This document shows positions 16,876 to 24,901 of a DNA stretch of 64,000 bases, piece after piece. The stretch is from the NCBI RefSeq assembly GCF_037977235.1, contig NZ_CP150276.1, forward strand, positions 1,240,001 through 1,304,000. Reading direction: 5' to 3'. The notes under the pieces were generated by a model that did not search any database, was not told the DNA's origin, and saw nothing but the letters and a program-made list of their open reading frames with translations. A program made the translations under genes and the position numbers. Each line of letters starts with the position of its first letter. Position 1 is the first letter of the stretch. The DNA is from Paenibacillus sp. FSL K6-0276. GTDB taxonomy: Bacteria > Bacillota > Bacilli > Paenibacillales > Paenibacillaceae.

Positions 16876-17065
16876 TGTTTAGTGCAGAACGTGCAATTAA
16901 ATTCCTTTCCATCGCTCAAAGCGGACTTTAGTTGTATTTAGTGCAGCTATAATTTGATTTTCTCCCTTGTAGGCTAGGAATGATGATTTTTAGTTGCACA
17001 AACTACACTTATACGTTCATCGGATGTCTTTTTACGATTAATAGTTGTATATAGTGCAATTAAGT
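16876..17065. repeat. Intergenic palindromic repeat array, type 1, copy A
   Basis: Four related cores at 16876, 16927, 16987 and 17039, all variants of TTTAGTTGTATTTAGTGCAA (a near-palindrome of TAGTTGTA and TGCAATTA). Start-to-start distances are 51, 60 and 52 bp. The spacers are not identical but share patches with those of the second array at 45149-45336 (for instance TTTGATTT after core 2). The spacers are too degenerate and the cores too variable for CRISPR. Confidence 0.65.
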
Positions 17066-17155
17066 GACTTCTCAGTAAGTTATTATTTTGTGGTCTGTAG
17101 CAGCTTCATATGAATCGGTATAAGTCGTAATATAGCTAACCCGGTAGGATAGTAT

Positions 17156-17177
17156 CTTGCCCGTAAGGGCTTTTTTT
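17156..17177 (+). terminator. Terminator-like hairpin
   Basis: GCCC/GGGC stem with a GTAA tetraloop followed by seven T. The stem is short; it may end transcripts entering from the IS4 side. Confidence 0.45.
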
Positions 17178-17236
17178 ATTTTATGGAGGAGTTTGGATAG
17201 AGCACGAGAAATTGTAGAGGTTAAGGAGGGGAAAGA

Positions 17237-17803
17237 ATGGCTACTTTTATTTATATGGTAAGGCACGGAGAGTCGCCAAAGCTACTCGGAGGAACTGAGA
17301 GGACACGTGGATTAACAGCGAAGGGGGAGGCGGATGCCCGTAAGATATCGGAAAAATTACGTCTCGAAGGAATTCAAGCCTTTTATTCAAGTCCATACCT
17401 TCGGGCTATACATACGATTTCTGGATTGGCGCAGGAGTTAGGGGCAGAGATTCAAAGTGTTGAAGATCTCCGAGAAATCCATTTTTCGGACGGAAATAAG
17501 ATCATGTCTGACCAGGAGTTATATCCATTACTGACAACAATGTTTGCTGATCCGAATTTTGTTCCGGTTGGTGGGGAATCCATTCATGCGTGTCAGAAGC
17601 GATCAGTTAGCGTGCTGACAGAAATACTGAACAAACACAGTAGTCAAAAGGTTGCGATTGGAACTCACGGGGCAGTCATGACGCTTATGATGAATTATTT
17701 TGACGCCAAATATGATCTGAATTTTCTACTTCAAACCACAAAGCCGGATATTTATAAAATGGAGTTCGCAGGCGGAACTTTAATGGGTGTAGAGAGGTTA
17801 TGA
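17237..17803 (+). CDS. Histidine phosphatase family protein
   Basis: A 188-residue phosphoglycerate-mutase-like phosphatase. The catalytic motif RHGE is at residues 9-12 (MATFIYMVRHGESPK); LTAKGEADARKISEKL and YSSPYLRAIHTI provide the conserved phosphate-binding Arg, and the second catalytic His is in IGTHGAVMT near 147. The substrate is unknown; relatives act on sugar phosphates, nucleotides or phosphoproteins. ATG 17237 follows AAGGAGGGG. It stands alone, with a gene-free region behind it and an oppositely oriented tatD gene beyond. Confidence 0.88.
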   Translation: MATFIYMVRHGESPKLLGGTERTRGLTAKGEADARKISEKLRLEGIQAFYSSPYLRAIHTISGLAQELGAEIQSVEDLREIHFSDGNKIMSDQELYPLLTTMFADPNFVPVGGESIHACQKRSVSVLTEILNKHSSQKVAIGTHGAVMTLMMNYFDAKYDLNFLLQTTKPDIYKMEFAGGTLMGVERL

Positions 17804-18157
17804 TTAGGGGATGCCTACACCGCCGAGTCATCATCCCTTGAGCGTACGGACCCAGATGACGTTATTCCTTAGAAAGAGCTCCGTATTGGATGTTTTTTAT
17901 GCCAATAGCTACTCTGGGGTCCGTTACCATTCCAAATGTAGGATATTGCTGCGTTTAAGGTCCGCTGTGTCCGATAGCGGCTTCGTACGCGAAAATGTTA
18001 CTGAATCAATCAAAGCTTAAGGTCTAGATCAAGTAAGATTCGGCCTATGACCTGTACTTCCATTATGGGATTTACGGATTCACAGGCCAAGACGCTTTCA
18101 TTCATAATGGTAGCCTGGCGTTAGGGCATGTTAGCTAGGGACCAGCCTTTCTTCTAT
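17804..18157. other. Gene-free stretch with inverted repeats
   Basis: Neither strand has a credible gene in these 354 bases. TACGGACCCAGA near 17838 and TCTGGGGTCCGT near 17912 are complementary and would close a 60-base loop. A smaller GTCCGCTGTG/ATAGCGG region follows near 17960. The short open frame 17811-18020 has no SD, no homology and atypical composition. The stretch may be a decayed sequence or a structured intergenic repeat between convergent genes. Confidence 0.45.
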
Positions 18158-18940
18158 CTACAAGCTATAGAATCGCTTAGTATTCGCAGTCAGTATCTCT
18201 TCCGCTTGGCAAGGGGTGTAGCCATGGAGCGCTCCCCAAGCGGCGGCGACGTCTCGAATCATAGATGGGTGAGTGACTCTACCCGCAAAAGGCCCTTCAA
18301 ACGGCCAAGGACCATCGGTTTCCACCATGACAAGCTCTGGCGGATAGCGGCGGGCAATCTCCTGAATCTCCGGCTCATATTGGACATCAGGAGTGAAAGA
18401 GATATAGTAACCATTCTTAATCATACGGGCAATGGCTTCTTCAGGGCCCTTAAACCAGTGGAAGTGAGCACGCTTAATATTGTGTTTCTCTAGTAGATCA
18501 CAGGCAATTAGCGCATCCTCATAAACAGCATGTAGCACAACTGGTTTATCCAGACGGGCGGCAAGTCCTAGCAGATGGTCAAGAAGCTGAATATAAGGCT
18601 CCATATCAAAGGCTTCGCCACGCTCTAGTGCTTCAGCACGCGAATAATAAGGCAATCCAATTTCACCCACAGCGATAAAATCCTCCCGAGCTTGACTCTC
18701 AATCCATTCCAATAGAGTGGATAGCTCATCTTCCTGTGGTAGTGGCTGCTCGGGATGAAATCCATAAGCTGGGCGGACCACACCGGGATATGTAGCTGCA
18801 AGACTTTGGGTGCGAACGCAAGAATCTAAATTCATGGAGACGGCGATCAGCGCTTCAATTCCCATGTTAGGCAGCCCACTCAGCATCTGTTCCATAGCTT
18901 CGTACTCATATTGCTCTAAATGTATATGTGCATCAATCAT
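18158..18940 (-). CDS. TatD-family metal-dependent hydrolase
   Basis: A 260-residue amidohydrolase of the TatD type, expected to be a metal-dependent 3'-5' DNase or related hydrolase. The metal-binding HxH is in MIDAHIHLEQ (residues 5 and 7), a Glu in FIAVGEIGLPYY (about 95), then VLHAVYEDA (about 131), HFHWFKGPEE (about 156) and the Asp in VMVETDGPWPF (about 209), in the normal order. The length is standard. Its start overlaps the stop of the upstream lipoprotein gene by 4 bases (TCAT on the plus strand), so the two are co-translated. Confidence 0.9.
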   Translation of the reverse strand: MIDAHIHLEQYEYEAMEQMLSGLPNMGIEALIAVSMNLDSCVRTQSLAATYPGVVRPAYGFHPEQPLPQEDELSTLLEWIESQAREDFIAVGEIGLPYYSRAEALERGEAFDMEPYIQLLDHLLGLAARLDKPVVLHAVYEDALIACDLLEKHNIKRAHFHWFKGPEEAIARMIKNGYYISFTPDVQYEPEIQEIARRYPPELVMVETDGPWPFEGPFAGRVTHPSMIRDVAAAWGALHGYTPCQAEEILTANTKRFYSL

Positions 18941-20070
18941 AGCTGCTTACCCTCTATGTAAGAGGCATACTCCTCATGAGGATCAAAGTGAATAGATTCA
19001 GGTTCCATTCCATCATTTCCCGTTTTGTATACAAGCGTTAGCGTGCCAATACTCTCCAAAAATCCAATATAAACATTAGTTTCCGCCTTCAGCTTTCCAG
19101 CCTCCACCATGTAGTAAGTAACAGCACCAATGCCTGCTTGTTCATCGAAATTGCCGTCCTTCGCACGATCCGGAAGTCGCAAAGTGACCATGGATGGAGT
19201 TGGGCCTTTCATCTGGATCTTAATCAGGAGATCTCCTTTTTCTTTGGAAATCGTTGACGAGACAAGCGCAGTAGCAGCTTTTTCTGCTGATGGGATAGTA
19301 ACTTCTTTCCACGAATTAGGCTTAACAACGTGAATCTCCTGCATGGACATCCCCGTACCTGTTCCGAGCGGCAGTATGACAATGACTTCTTCCTGCCCAT
19401 CCTTATCTATGTCAGCATAATGAATCTGAGGAGGATCATTTAGTAATCTGGGTGATTTCCAATTAAAAGTATGCTTTGTCCCATTGACCTCTACAATAAA
19501 TCCTCTGTAGGTATCACCATCTTTAAGGACTGTATATAACTTAACTTTATCGTTCTCTTCAGCGATAGCGAGCGCTTGATTAGGCTTACGCACGGTAGTG
19601 CTTACGCTGCCTGATGTAATCATAACTGCGGTTTGCGAAGCATTCAGCTTCACATCCGCTCCGGAGAGACTGTTTAATGAATCGGCCGGAATATAGAAAT
19701 TGCCGTTTCGTAGAATCGCAGGTCCCCCCAGCGCATTTTGATATCCGTCACCTTGCATATACTCATTGTCCGGCTTCAGAACATATCTACTACTTCCATC
19801 AGAGATGGTTAAGGTCTTCGAGGTATTATCCCATTTTTGTTCTGACGAGTAGTACTCCTTTAGTACTTTTGCAGGTACATAGACCTTATCACCTGAGAAA
19901 AAAGGCGGGAGAGAGGGAAGAACGGCTTCGCCGTCAACGATTAGCTTCAGTGGTGCTTCAGTAGTTTGTGTTTGGTTAATAGCCATTAATGTATCCATAT
20001 CTATAGATGCCGATGCTCCGCATCCGGCCAAAAAGAGCGTGCTAGCTCCGATTACGATGATTTTATTCAT
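18937..20070 (-). CDS. Lipoprotein with stalk-like domain
   Basis: A 377-residue secreted lipoprotein; the signal is MNKIIVIGASTLFLAGCGAS with lipobox FLAGC. Residues about 40-150 resemble the copper amine oxidase N-terminal stalk (KLIVDGEAVLPSLPPFFSGD, VYVPAKVLKEYY, NFYIPADSLNSLSG). The C-terminal half has a DIDKDGQEEVIVILPLGTGT segment similar to FG-GAP/VCBS-type calcium loops. It precedes tatD with a 4-base overlap. Function is unknown; the fold suggests a wall-associated binding protein. The SD (GGAGGTAATT) is clear on the minus strand just before the ATG. Confidence 0.8.
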   Translation of the reverse strand: MNKIIVIGASTLFLAGCGASASIDMDTLMAINQTQTTEAPLKLIVDGEAVLPSLPPFFSGDKVYVPAKVLKEYYSSEQKWDNTSKTLTISDGSSRYVLKPDNEYMQGDGYQNALGGPAILRNGNFYIPADSLNSLSGADVKLNASQTAVMITSGSVSTTVRKPNQALAIAEENDKVKLYTVLKDGDTYRGFIVEVNGTKHTFNWKSPRLLNDPPQIHYADIDKDGQEEVIVILPLGTGTGMSMQEIHVVKPNSWKEVTIPSAEKAATALVSSTISKEKGDLLIKIQMKGPTPSMVTLRLPDRAKDGNFDEQAGIGAVTYYMVEAGKLKAETNVYIGFLESIGTLTLVYKTGNDGMEPESIHFDPHEEYASYIEGKQL

Positions 20071-20173
20071 AATTACCTCCGAGGATAAAGTCCAGTCCCC
20101 TTAAGTATAGAATAAATCAGCGCGTTGTAGGTCACTTTCTGTAAACAAAGCAGAGACAAGCTTGTTACGTTTG

Positions 20174-20818
20174 CTATTTATTTAAAAAGACGGTCCGATC
20201 AACATGCGATCGAGGATCTATCGTTAGACTTTTGCTATAGCGGATCTCCCCAATGGAACAACCCGGTCCGATGAAAATATCTTCACCGCAGACGAGATCA
20301 GCTGTCGTTCGATATAATGTGATGCTAGTTCCTTCAATTGTTTCGCAGGTAAGCTTCCGGCAGTAGTGCATCAGCGCATTAATTAGCTTGGAAGATGGCT
20401 TAACAGTAATGGTGCCGCTAGATCTCATGACCTCAAGTGTACTTTTGTTTCCTAAACGAATCTCAATCGATGTACCAGCGATTAATCTATTGATCTTCAC
20501 AGCACCTTCGGCATAAAAGGTTTCGACTACAGCATCTTGTGCTACGGATAAGTATCCTGACGATTGAAGTCTGTCTGCTTGGATATGCTGAACACGGAGG
20601 CTTCCCAGATTGTTAACCTGATTTGCCCTACAGTGACCTCCAATCGAACATACACCTGATACTTTTAGATTAGATGTGGCAATATTTTTCTGCGTACTTA
20701 AATGGCCGACAACATCGACGGTAACCGCACGAACATCCTCTTGGAGGAACAGTGAACCTCTCACTTTCAGCGGTGGACCGATCATTTCTCTGAATTCAGT
20801 ATCATAATCATTGGACAT
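20174..20818 (-). CDS. Bactofilin-like polymer-forming protein
   Basis: A 214-residue protein with a repetitive beta-helix pattern. The N-terminus IGPPLKVRGSLFLQEDVRAV is followed by regular turns (VSGVCSIGGHCRANQV, AQDAVVETFYAEGAVKI, LVCGEDIFIGPGCSIGEI). It resembles B. subtilis YhbE/YhbF (bactofilins BacE/BacF), cytoplasmic polymer-forming proteins. There is no signal peptide. The SD is AAGGCGG. About 30 bases upstream lies a motif shared with the marR promoter (20848-20866), and beyond that IS30 copy 2 has inserted at 20911. The insertion probably separates this gene from its former upstream neighbour; a core promoter may still lie in the AT-rich 20840-20905. Confidence 0.65.
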   Translation of the reverse strand: MSNDYDTEFREMIGPPLKVRGSLFLQEDVRAVTVDVVGHLSTQKNIATSNLKVSGVCSIGGHCRANQVNNLGSLRVQHIQADRLQSSGYLSVAQDAVVETFYAEGAVKINRLIAGTSIEIRLGNKSTLEVMRSSGTITVKPSSKLINALMHYCRKLTCETIEGTSITLYRTTADLVCGEDIFIGPGCSIGEIRYSKSLTIDPRSHVDRTVFLNK

Positions 20819-20847
20819 TTATAGGGAACCGCCTTTCGGAATGTATT

Positions 20848-20866
20848 TTAGTTATTAAAATATATA
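20848..20866 (-). promoter_or_regulatory. MarR-type operator motif, site 1
   Basis: Plus strand TTAGTTATTAAAATATATA, 30 bases upstream of the bactofilin-like gene. The same 19-mer with one difference occurs upstream of the marR gene at 22476-22494, both in the same orientation to their genes. Operator function is inferred from the match and location. Confidence 0.5.
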
Positions 20867-20910
20867 TTTATTATAATATATAGTCAATATAGTATTTTGT
20901 GTTTATAAGC

Positions 20911-21978
20911 GACGGATTGTAATATGAAGTGCGACAGCTAAACAGAGAAAGCCCATGGGGATTCGTGTAGAATGAAGTTACCACACACCATTCACACAAG
21001 GAGAATCACACCATGGGTTACACTCATCTTAGCATAACGGAGCGAAGCAAACTAGAAGTACTATACGGATTGGGATGGTCTAGTCGAGCGATTGGGGCAG
21101 AACTTGGACGTCATCACTCCGTCATTGCCAGAGAACGGAAGCGAGGAGGCAAGGGAAATACCTATCTTGCTGAGACCGCTCAGATCGCGTATAGCGAACG
21201 TCGACAAGGGAGTAAGTCGACAGGTCGTTTCACCGCGGAACTGGCCGGAGAGATCAATGAGAAACTCCGACTTACCTGGTCGCCCGAGCAGATTGCTGAA
21301 CAGCGTAGAGCCAGTGGTCAACCCTTCGTATGCTTCAAGACGATCTACCGTTGGCTATATGCAGGTCGTCTGGTTGCAGGCGAAGTAAAGGTGCTACGGC
21401 ATAAGGGTAAACGACGTAAACCACTGGAGACACGTGGTCGATTCCTCGTGGGGAAAACCATTAGTCAACGGCCAAAGGGAGTACGAAAGAGAGATTCCTT
21501 CGGGCACTGGGAACTAGATACGGTGGTTTCCAGCCGAGGAAAAAGCCGTGCTTGTGCCGCGACCTTTATCGAGCGCAAGACACGGATGTATCTGGCCGTA
21601 AAGATGCCCGACCGTACCGCTCATTCGATGGAGATCGCCTTTGGTGTTGTGGCTAGCCAGTATCCGCAAGAAACTTTCCGAACGGCTACTGCGGATCGAG
21701 GAAAGGAATTCGCCTGCTATAGCGCTCTGGAAGCCTTTCATGGACTGGATGTCTACTTTGCTGATCCCTACTCGTCCTGGCAACGAGGGTCTAACGAGAA
21801 TGGCAACGGACTCCTTCGAGAGTTCTTTCCCAAAGGCCATGATTTTGCACAAGTTTCAGATGAGGAGCTTGCCCACGCCCTAGATCTCATCAACCACCGC
21901 CCCCGGAAATGTCTGGGGTGGAAGTCTGCTCACGAATCTTTCATGTCCGAAGTGTCGCACTTAGCTTGACAATCCGTC
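20911..21978 (+). mobile_element. IS30-family insertion sequence, copy 2
   Basis: A 1068-bp element with the same ends as copy 1 (GACGGATTGT at the left, CAATCCGTC at the right) and AAGC duplicated on both sides (20907-20910 and 21979-21982). The transposase is identical to that of copy 1. The orientation is opposite, so the 12.4 kb between the copies could invert by homologous recombination. It sits between a marR gene and a bactofilin-like gene that are both read leftward. Confidence 0.92.
21013..21969 (+). CDS. IS30-family transposase
   Basis: Identical in all 318 residues to the transposase at 7435-8391: N-terminal helix-turn-helix, then the DDE core with HWELDTVV, TADRGKEF and SNENGNGLLREF. 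The ATG at 21013 is preceded by AAGGAG (20998-21003). The gene ends 9 bases before the element end. No inactivating change is visible. Confidence 0.95.
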   Translation: MGYTHLSITERSKLEVLYGLGWSSRAIGAELGRHHSVIARERKRGGKGNTYLAETAQIAYSERRQGSKSTGRFTAELAGEINEKLRLTWSPEQIAEQRRASGQPFVCFKTIYRWLYAGRLVAGEVKVLRHKGKRRKPLETRGRFLVGKTISQRPKGVRKRDSFGHWELDTVVSSRGKSRACAATFIERKTRMYLAVKMPDRTAHSMEIAFGVVASQYPQETFRTATADRGKEFACYSALEAFHGLDVYFADPYSSWQRGSNENGNGLLREFFPKGHDFAQVSDEELAHALDLINHRPRKCLGWKSAHESFMSEVSHLA

Positions 21979-21984
21979 AAGCAT

Positions 21985-22021
21985 AAAAAAACACTGCCGT
22001 CAGTTTCCTGACAGGCAGTGT
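21985..22021 (-). terminator. Terminator of the marR gene
   Basis: On the minus strand ACACTGCCTGTCAG pairs with CTGACGGCAGTGT around a GAAA loop and is followed by seven T. It lies just behind marR; the IS30 copy inserted 6 bases past its T run. Confidence 0.85.
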
Positions 22022-22036
22022 GTATAACAAAAAATA

Positions 22037-22456
22037 CTAGTTCATCATTTTATCCATTAGGTCATTTATTTGTTCTAAGGTTTCGGAGATTTTATCCAGA
22101 TCTGAGGTAGGAAAAGCCTCGAAAATATGACGGATCCGCCGATCGCCTTGTTCTGTAAGGACAATGTTTACGACTCTGCGGTCTTCCTTAGTCCGAACCC
22201 GTTCGATAAGACCGGCTTTTTCCATCTTATCGCACATAGAGGAAGCGGCTCCCGGTGTAATAACGAATCGTTCGGAGATGTCAGTAATGTTCAAGCTTCC
22301 TGTAAGCCGGAGTTGGAACAGCAGCAGAATCTGATTGTGAGTCAGGGTTTCCTGTTTGGTGATCATATCAATGAAAAACTGGGATTTCTGCTGCACATTT
22401 GCCATGGATTCCATAACCTTATGGATAGCATATTGTTTATCTTGCTCTGTGCTCAT
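22037..22456 (-). CDS. MarR-family transcriptional regulator
   Basis: A 139-residue winged-helix regulator. The DNA-binding part reads LTHNQILLLFQLRLTGSLNI, TDISERFVITPGAASSMCDK and KAGLIERVRTKEDRRVVNIV, the last being the MarR wing with the conserved DRR. ATG 22456 is favoured over a GTG at 22462 because GGAG lies 7-8 bases before it. There is no N-terminal Cys of the OhrR type. The motif TTAGTTCTTAAAATATATA overlaps its promoter region (22476-22494) and recurs before the bactofilin-like gene, so autoregulation and control of that gene are likely. The ligand is unknown. Confidence 0.88.
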   Translation of the reverse strand: MSTEQDKQYAIHKVMESMANVQQKSQFFIDMITKQETLTHNQILLLFQLRLTGSLNITDISERFVITPGAASSMCDKMEKAGLIERVRTKEDRRVVNIVLTEQGDRRIRHIFEAFPTSDLDKISETLEQINDLMDKMMN

Positions 22457-22475
22457 AGCCACGCTCCAATTTACT

Positions 22476-22494
22476 TTAGTTCTTAAAATATATA
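22476..22494 (-). promoter_or_regulatory. MarR-type operator motif, site 2
   Basis: Plus strand TTAGTTCTTAAAATATATA, 20 bases upstream of the marR start and one base different from the site at 20848-20866. It probably marks the autoregulated marR promoter. Confidence 0.5.
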
Positions 22495-22507
22495 GAAGCT
22501 ATAATAA

Positions 22508-22861
22508 GCTTGTCAAGTTAAGAGGTTTCTGGAGTACCTGCCGGATGGTTATGCATTTGATCACGCAGAGTTTTATAAGGACGATAACGGTGAAGTAATT
22601 AATAGTAAATATATTGATTTATATTTTATAAATGAAGCCACAGATGAGATTATTACTATGCAGCAGCGGCATGCTGATGAGGAAACGGCGTATGAAATGT
22701 CGACAAACGGTACAATAGAAAACGCGAAAATAAACGGAGTTGACGCTGTATTGAATAATGGCAAAGCTGTAGACTGGGAAGCTAATGGTGTGTTATACGG
22801 TGTAACATCAGCTAGCTTGGATAAGGATGATTTGATCAAAGTAGCAGAGTCTATCCACTAA
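22508..22861 (+). pseudogene. DUF4367-type protein, C-terminal remnant
   Basis: The frame opens after a stop at 22505 and reads RFLEYLPDGYAFDHAEFYKD, then DLYFINEATDEIITMQQRHA, and ends VAESIH at 22859. This is the C-terminal DUF4367 domain often found on secreted proteins next to ECF sigma genes. There is no start codon with an SD, no signal peptide and no N-terminal part, so it is probably a remnant. An ECF sigma gene starts 450 bases downstream. A terminator (22923-22946) still follows it. Confidence 0.7.
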
Positions 22862-22922
22862 TCGATTAGATTAAGTAAGTGGCAGGTGGCTTATGCTGTT
22901 GATTGGAATGCAACTAAACTGG

Positions 22923-22946
22923 AAGCCCGCATTTTGCGGGCTTTTT
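22923..22946 (+). terminator. Rho-independent terminator
   Basis: AAGCCCGC pairs with GCGGGCTT around ATTTT, with five T behind. It follows the DUF4367 remnant. Confidence 0.8.
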
Positions 22947-23017
22947 GAATGTCGAAAAAGTCATCTAAAGGGGAAATTCTCCATGTAATTTTGTATTTTA
23001 ACTCTATAATCAAAAGG

Positions 23018-23160
23018 TATAGGGAATCTCTCCCTATAATTCATAGGTTTTGGGCATAATTAAGGGTTTTCTTCGAATTTATAGGGAGCTATTCCGTATA
23101 AGCTCTCTATGCAGGTAGTTTTTGACCAAATTATAGGTAAGTATTACTAATATATTCCCT
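23018..23160. repeat. Intergenic palindromic repeat array, type 2, copy A
   Basis: Palindromic cores of the form TATAGGGA-n-TCCCTATAA: 23018-23039 (nearly perfect), about 23078-23100, and a degraded one at about 23130-23160. Start-to-start spacing is about 60 and 51 bp. A second array of the same cores and spacing is at 36216-36350. Confidence 0.6.
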
Positions 23161-23310
23161 ACTATCAATCACTTTATTTAAGAGGTAGTTACTTCAGGAT
23201 TTAGATTCCCCCCTTTATTAAGTGAATATTTTTTAATTTTGCTAAAATAGATCGAACGATATATCCTCTATTTACCAATATATAGTGTAAGACCGAAGGA
23301 GGAGCGGCGG

Positions 23311-23898
23311 ATGAAACATCCAATTAAAAATTCTAAGCTCATTACGCTTGCGCAAGCCGGCAGTCGTGAAGCGTTCAGTGAGTTATATGATGCAACGATC
23401 CGGGATGTGTATCAAACCGTTCATTTCCTCGTTCGTGAACCATTCGATGTGGATGATATTGTTCAAGATATTTATTTTCAGATGCACCGGTCTCTTGAAA
23501 GATTCGACGTGGACCGCCCCTTTAGGCCTTGGCTTATGGGATTGGTTATGCGGCAAATTTATGCCTATCGGAGGAAGAGATGGACGCATCTCCGAATCCT
23601 CAAAAAGGCAGAACATGCTGATCTGATCATGGAACACGAATTTACGAATGATGTCGTGGACAGGTTATCTAACCGTCGCCTGCTAGCAAGTGTAGATCGT
23701 CTTCCATTTAAGCTGAAGCAGGTGATTATTCTGCATTATTTAAACGAATATTCGCAGGAAGAAAGTGCTGCGATACTGGGTATCCCTCTCGGAACGGTGA
23801 AATCCCGTATTCATGCTGCACTGCACAAGCTTCGTCAAAAGCCAGACAATCATACTCTTTTTAAGGGAAAGGTGGAGGACCTGCATGAATTTCAATGA
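23311..23898 (+). CDS. ECF RNA polymerase sigma factor
   Basis: Group 4 sigma-70 factor of 195 residues. Region 2: AFSELYDATIRDVYQTVHFL and FDVDDIVQDIYFQMHR, then DRPFRPWLMGLVMRQIYAYR. Region 4: DRLPFKLKQVIILHYLNEYS, QEESAAILGIPLGTVKSRIH. ATG 23311 follows GGAGGAG. The stop overlaps the next gene's start by 14 bases, the usual sign of a sigma/anti-sigma pair. The upstream region has palindromic repeats but no recognisable autoregulatory promoter. Confidence 0.9.
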   Translation: MKHPIKNSKLITLAQAGSREAFSELYDATIRDVYQTVHFLVREPFDVDDIVQDIYFQMHRSLERFDVDRPFRPWLMGLVMRQIYAYRRKRWTHLRILKKAEHADLIMEHEFTNDVVDRLSNRRLLASVDRLPFKLKQVIILHYLNEYSQEESAAILGIPLGTVKSRIHAALHKLRQKPDNHTLFKGKVEDLHEFQ

Positions 23899-24643
23899 AG
23901 AGTTACGGACAGTTCTGCAGGGAGAGGCGAGAAACCTAAGTGCCCCACCGGAACTGAAGGAGCAAATACTAAATAGGACCGTAGCCAAACAAGGGGGAAG
24001 ACGTATGAAGAAATGGCTCGTGGCAAGTATTATGGCGGCTGCACTATTAATTCCTACTGGAGTTTATGCCGGATATCATTATTTGGCAGACACCATGTAT
24101 GGTTCGCAGGCAACCGCTGCTACGATTGGAGTCACCCAGAAACAATATGATAGGCTTGAGGCCAAACTGCAAAACGCGAAGCAAAGCTTTAACGAAGAGG
24201 AATTTACAAGGTTGATGTCCTTACTGAAGGAATTGGGTGTTTACAATCTGCAAATGGCCGATGCTGAAGGAGTCTTTCACTTAGAGCAGTTAAGTGCAAA
24301 GGATCAGAAGGCATATAAAGACTTACAAGCGGAGCTTAAACCTTATTTCCAACAAATGAATGAAGTGAAAACTCCTAAGGCATCAGCACAATCCATCGAT
24401 AGAAATACTTTCTGGAATAACCTGCTTGAAAAAGCAAAGCAAAACCTTAGCGAAGAGGAGTTTCAGGAGATCGAACGATTAATAAATGAGTTACAAAGCT
24501 ATGATGCCAAGGTATTTGATTCAGATGGCAGTGTTCATATGGAACGGCTTTCGAAAGAGGAGATACAAAACCAAGAGAAGTTAATGGAAGCGCTCGACCC
24601 TTATGTTAAAAAGATAGATTTAATGGTTAAGCCTAGCTCTTAG
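23885..24643 (+). CDS. DUF3600-like anti-sigma candidate
   Basis: A 252-residue single-pass membrane protein translated from ATG 23885 (SD GTGGAGG), overlapping the sigma gene. The N-terminal 40 residues are cytosolic, and one helix (KWLVASIMAAALLIPTGVYA) crosses the membrane. The outer part consists of two related 70-residue repeats: compare LQNAKQSFNEEEFTRLMSLL with LEKAKQNLSEEEFQEIERLI, and ADAEGVFHLEQLS with SDGSVHMERLS. The layout matches DUF3600 proteins of Bacillus, which accompany ECF sigma factors. It probably holds the sigma factor inactive until an envelope signal; that role is inferred from synteny. Confidence 0.75.
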   Translation: MNFNEELRTVLQGEARNLSAPPELKEQILNRTVAKQGGRRMKKWLVASIMAAALLIPTGVYAGYHYLADTMYGSQATAATIGVTQKQYDRLEAKLQNAKQSFNEEEFTRLMSLLKELGVYNLQMADAEGVFHLEQLSAKDQKAYKDLQAELKPYFQQMNEVKTPKASAQSIDRNTFWNNLLEKAKQNLSEEEFQEIERLINELQSYDAKVFDSDGSVHMERLSKEEIQNQEKLMEALDPYVKKIDLMVKPSS

Positions 24644-24901
24644 TTGAATTTATATGCATGTATTGAATAACTATGGATAGAATTATCATAAGAAAAGCCA
24701 TCAGAAAAGGTCTATTACACCTTGCATTCTGGTGGTTTTTATCTTTTTCTAATCTAAAGTCTATACATTGCTCACTGAATAATTGCATGATGAAAAGTAA
24801 TAGAAAAAAAAAGCATTTGACCAATGGAATAATTAGACATATTTTTATTAAAATACTATTAACTTATATATGAATTATGTTGGCGGAAGGTGGCTTTGAT
24901 C

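Larger units (their letters stand above)
16741..17236. other. Gene-free stretch with repeat array
   Basis: These 496 bases between the IS4 transposase and the histidine phosphatase gene hold no gene. They contain a small hairpin (16749-16768), the four-core palindromic array at 16876-17065, a terminator-like hairpin at 17156-17177 and the SD (AAGGAGGGG) of the phosphatase gene. Confidence 0.7.
22862..23310. other. Gene-free stretch: terminator and repeat array
   Basis: These 449 bases before the second ECF sigma gene contain a terminator (22923-22946), three TATAGGGA-type palindromic cores (23018-23160) and the sigma SD (GGAGGAG at 23299-23305). No promoter matching the first ECF operon's site is visible. 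Confidence 0.6.

Noticed and set aside
16876..17065. CRISPR array
   Set aside because: Cores differ from unit to unit, spacers share similarity between loci, and no cas genes are present.
17811..18020. Small open reading frame
   Set aside because: No SD, no homology, and it lies across the inverted repeat region; considered chance.
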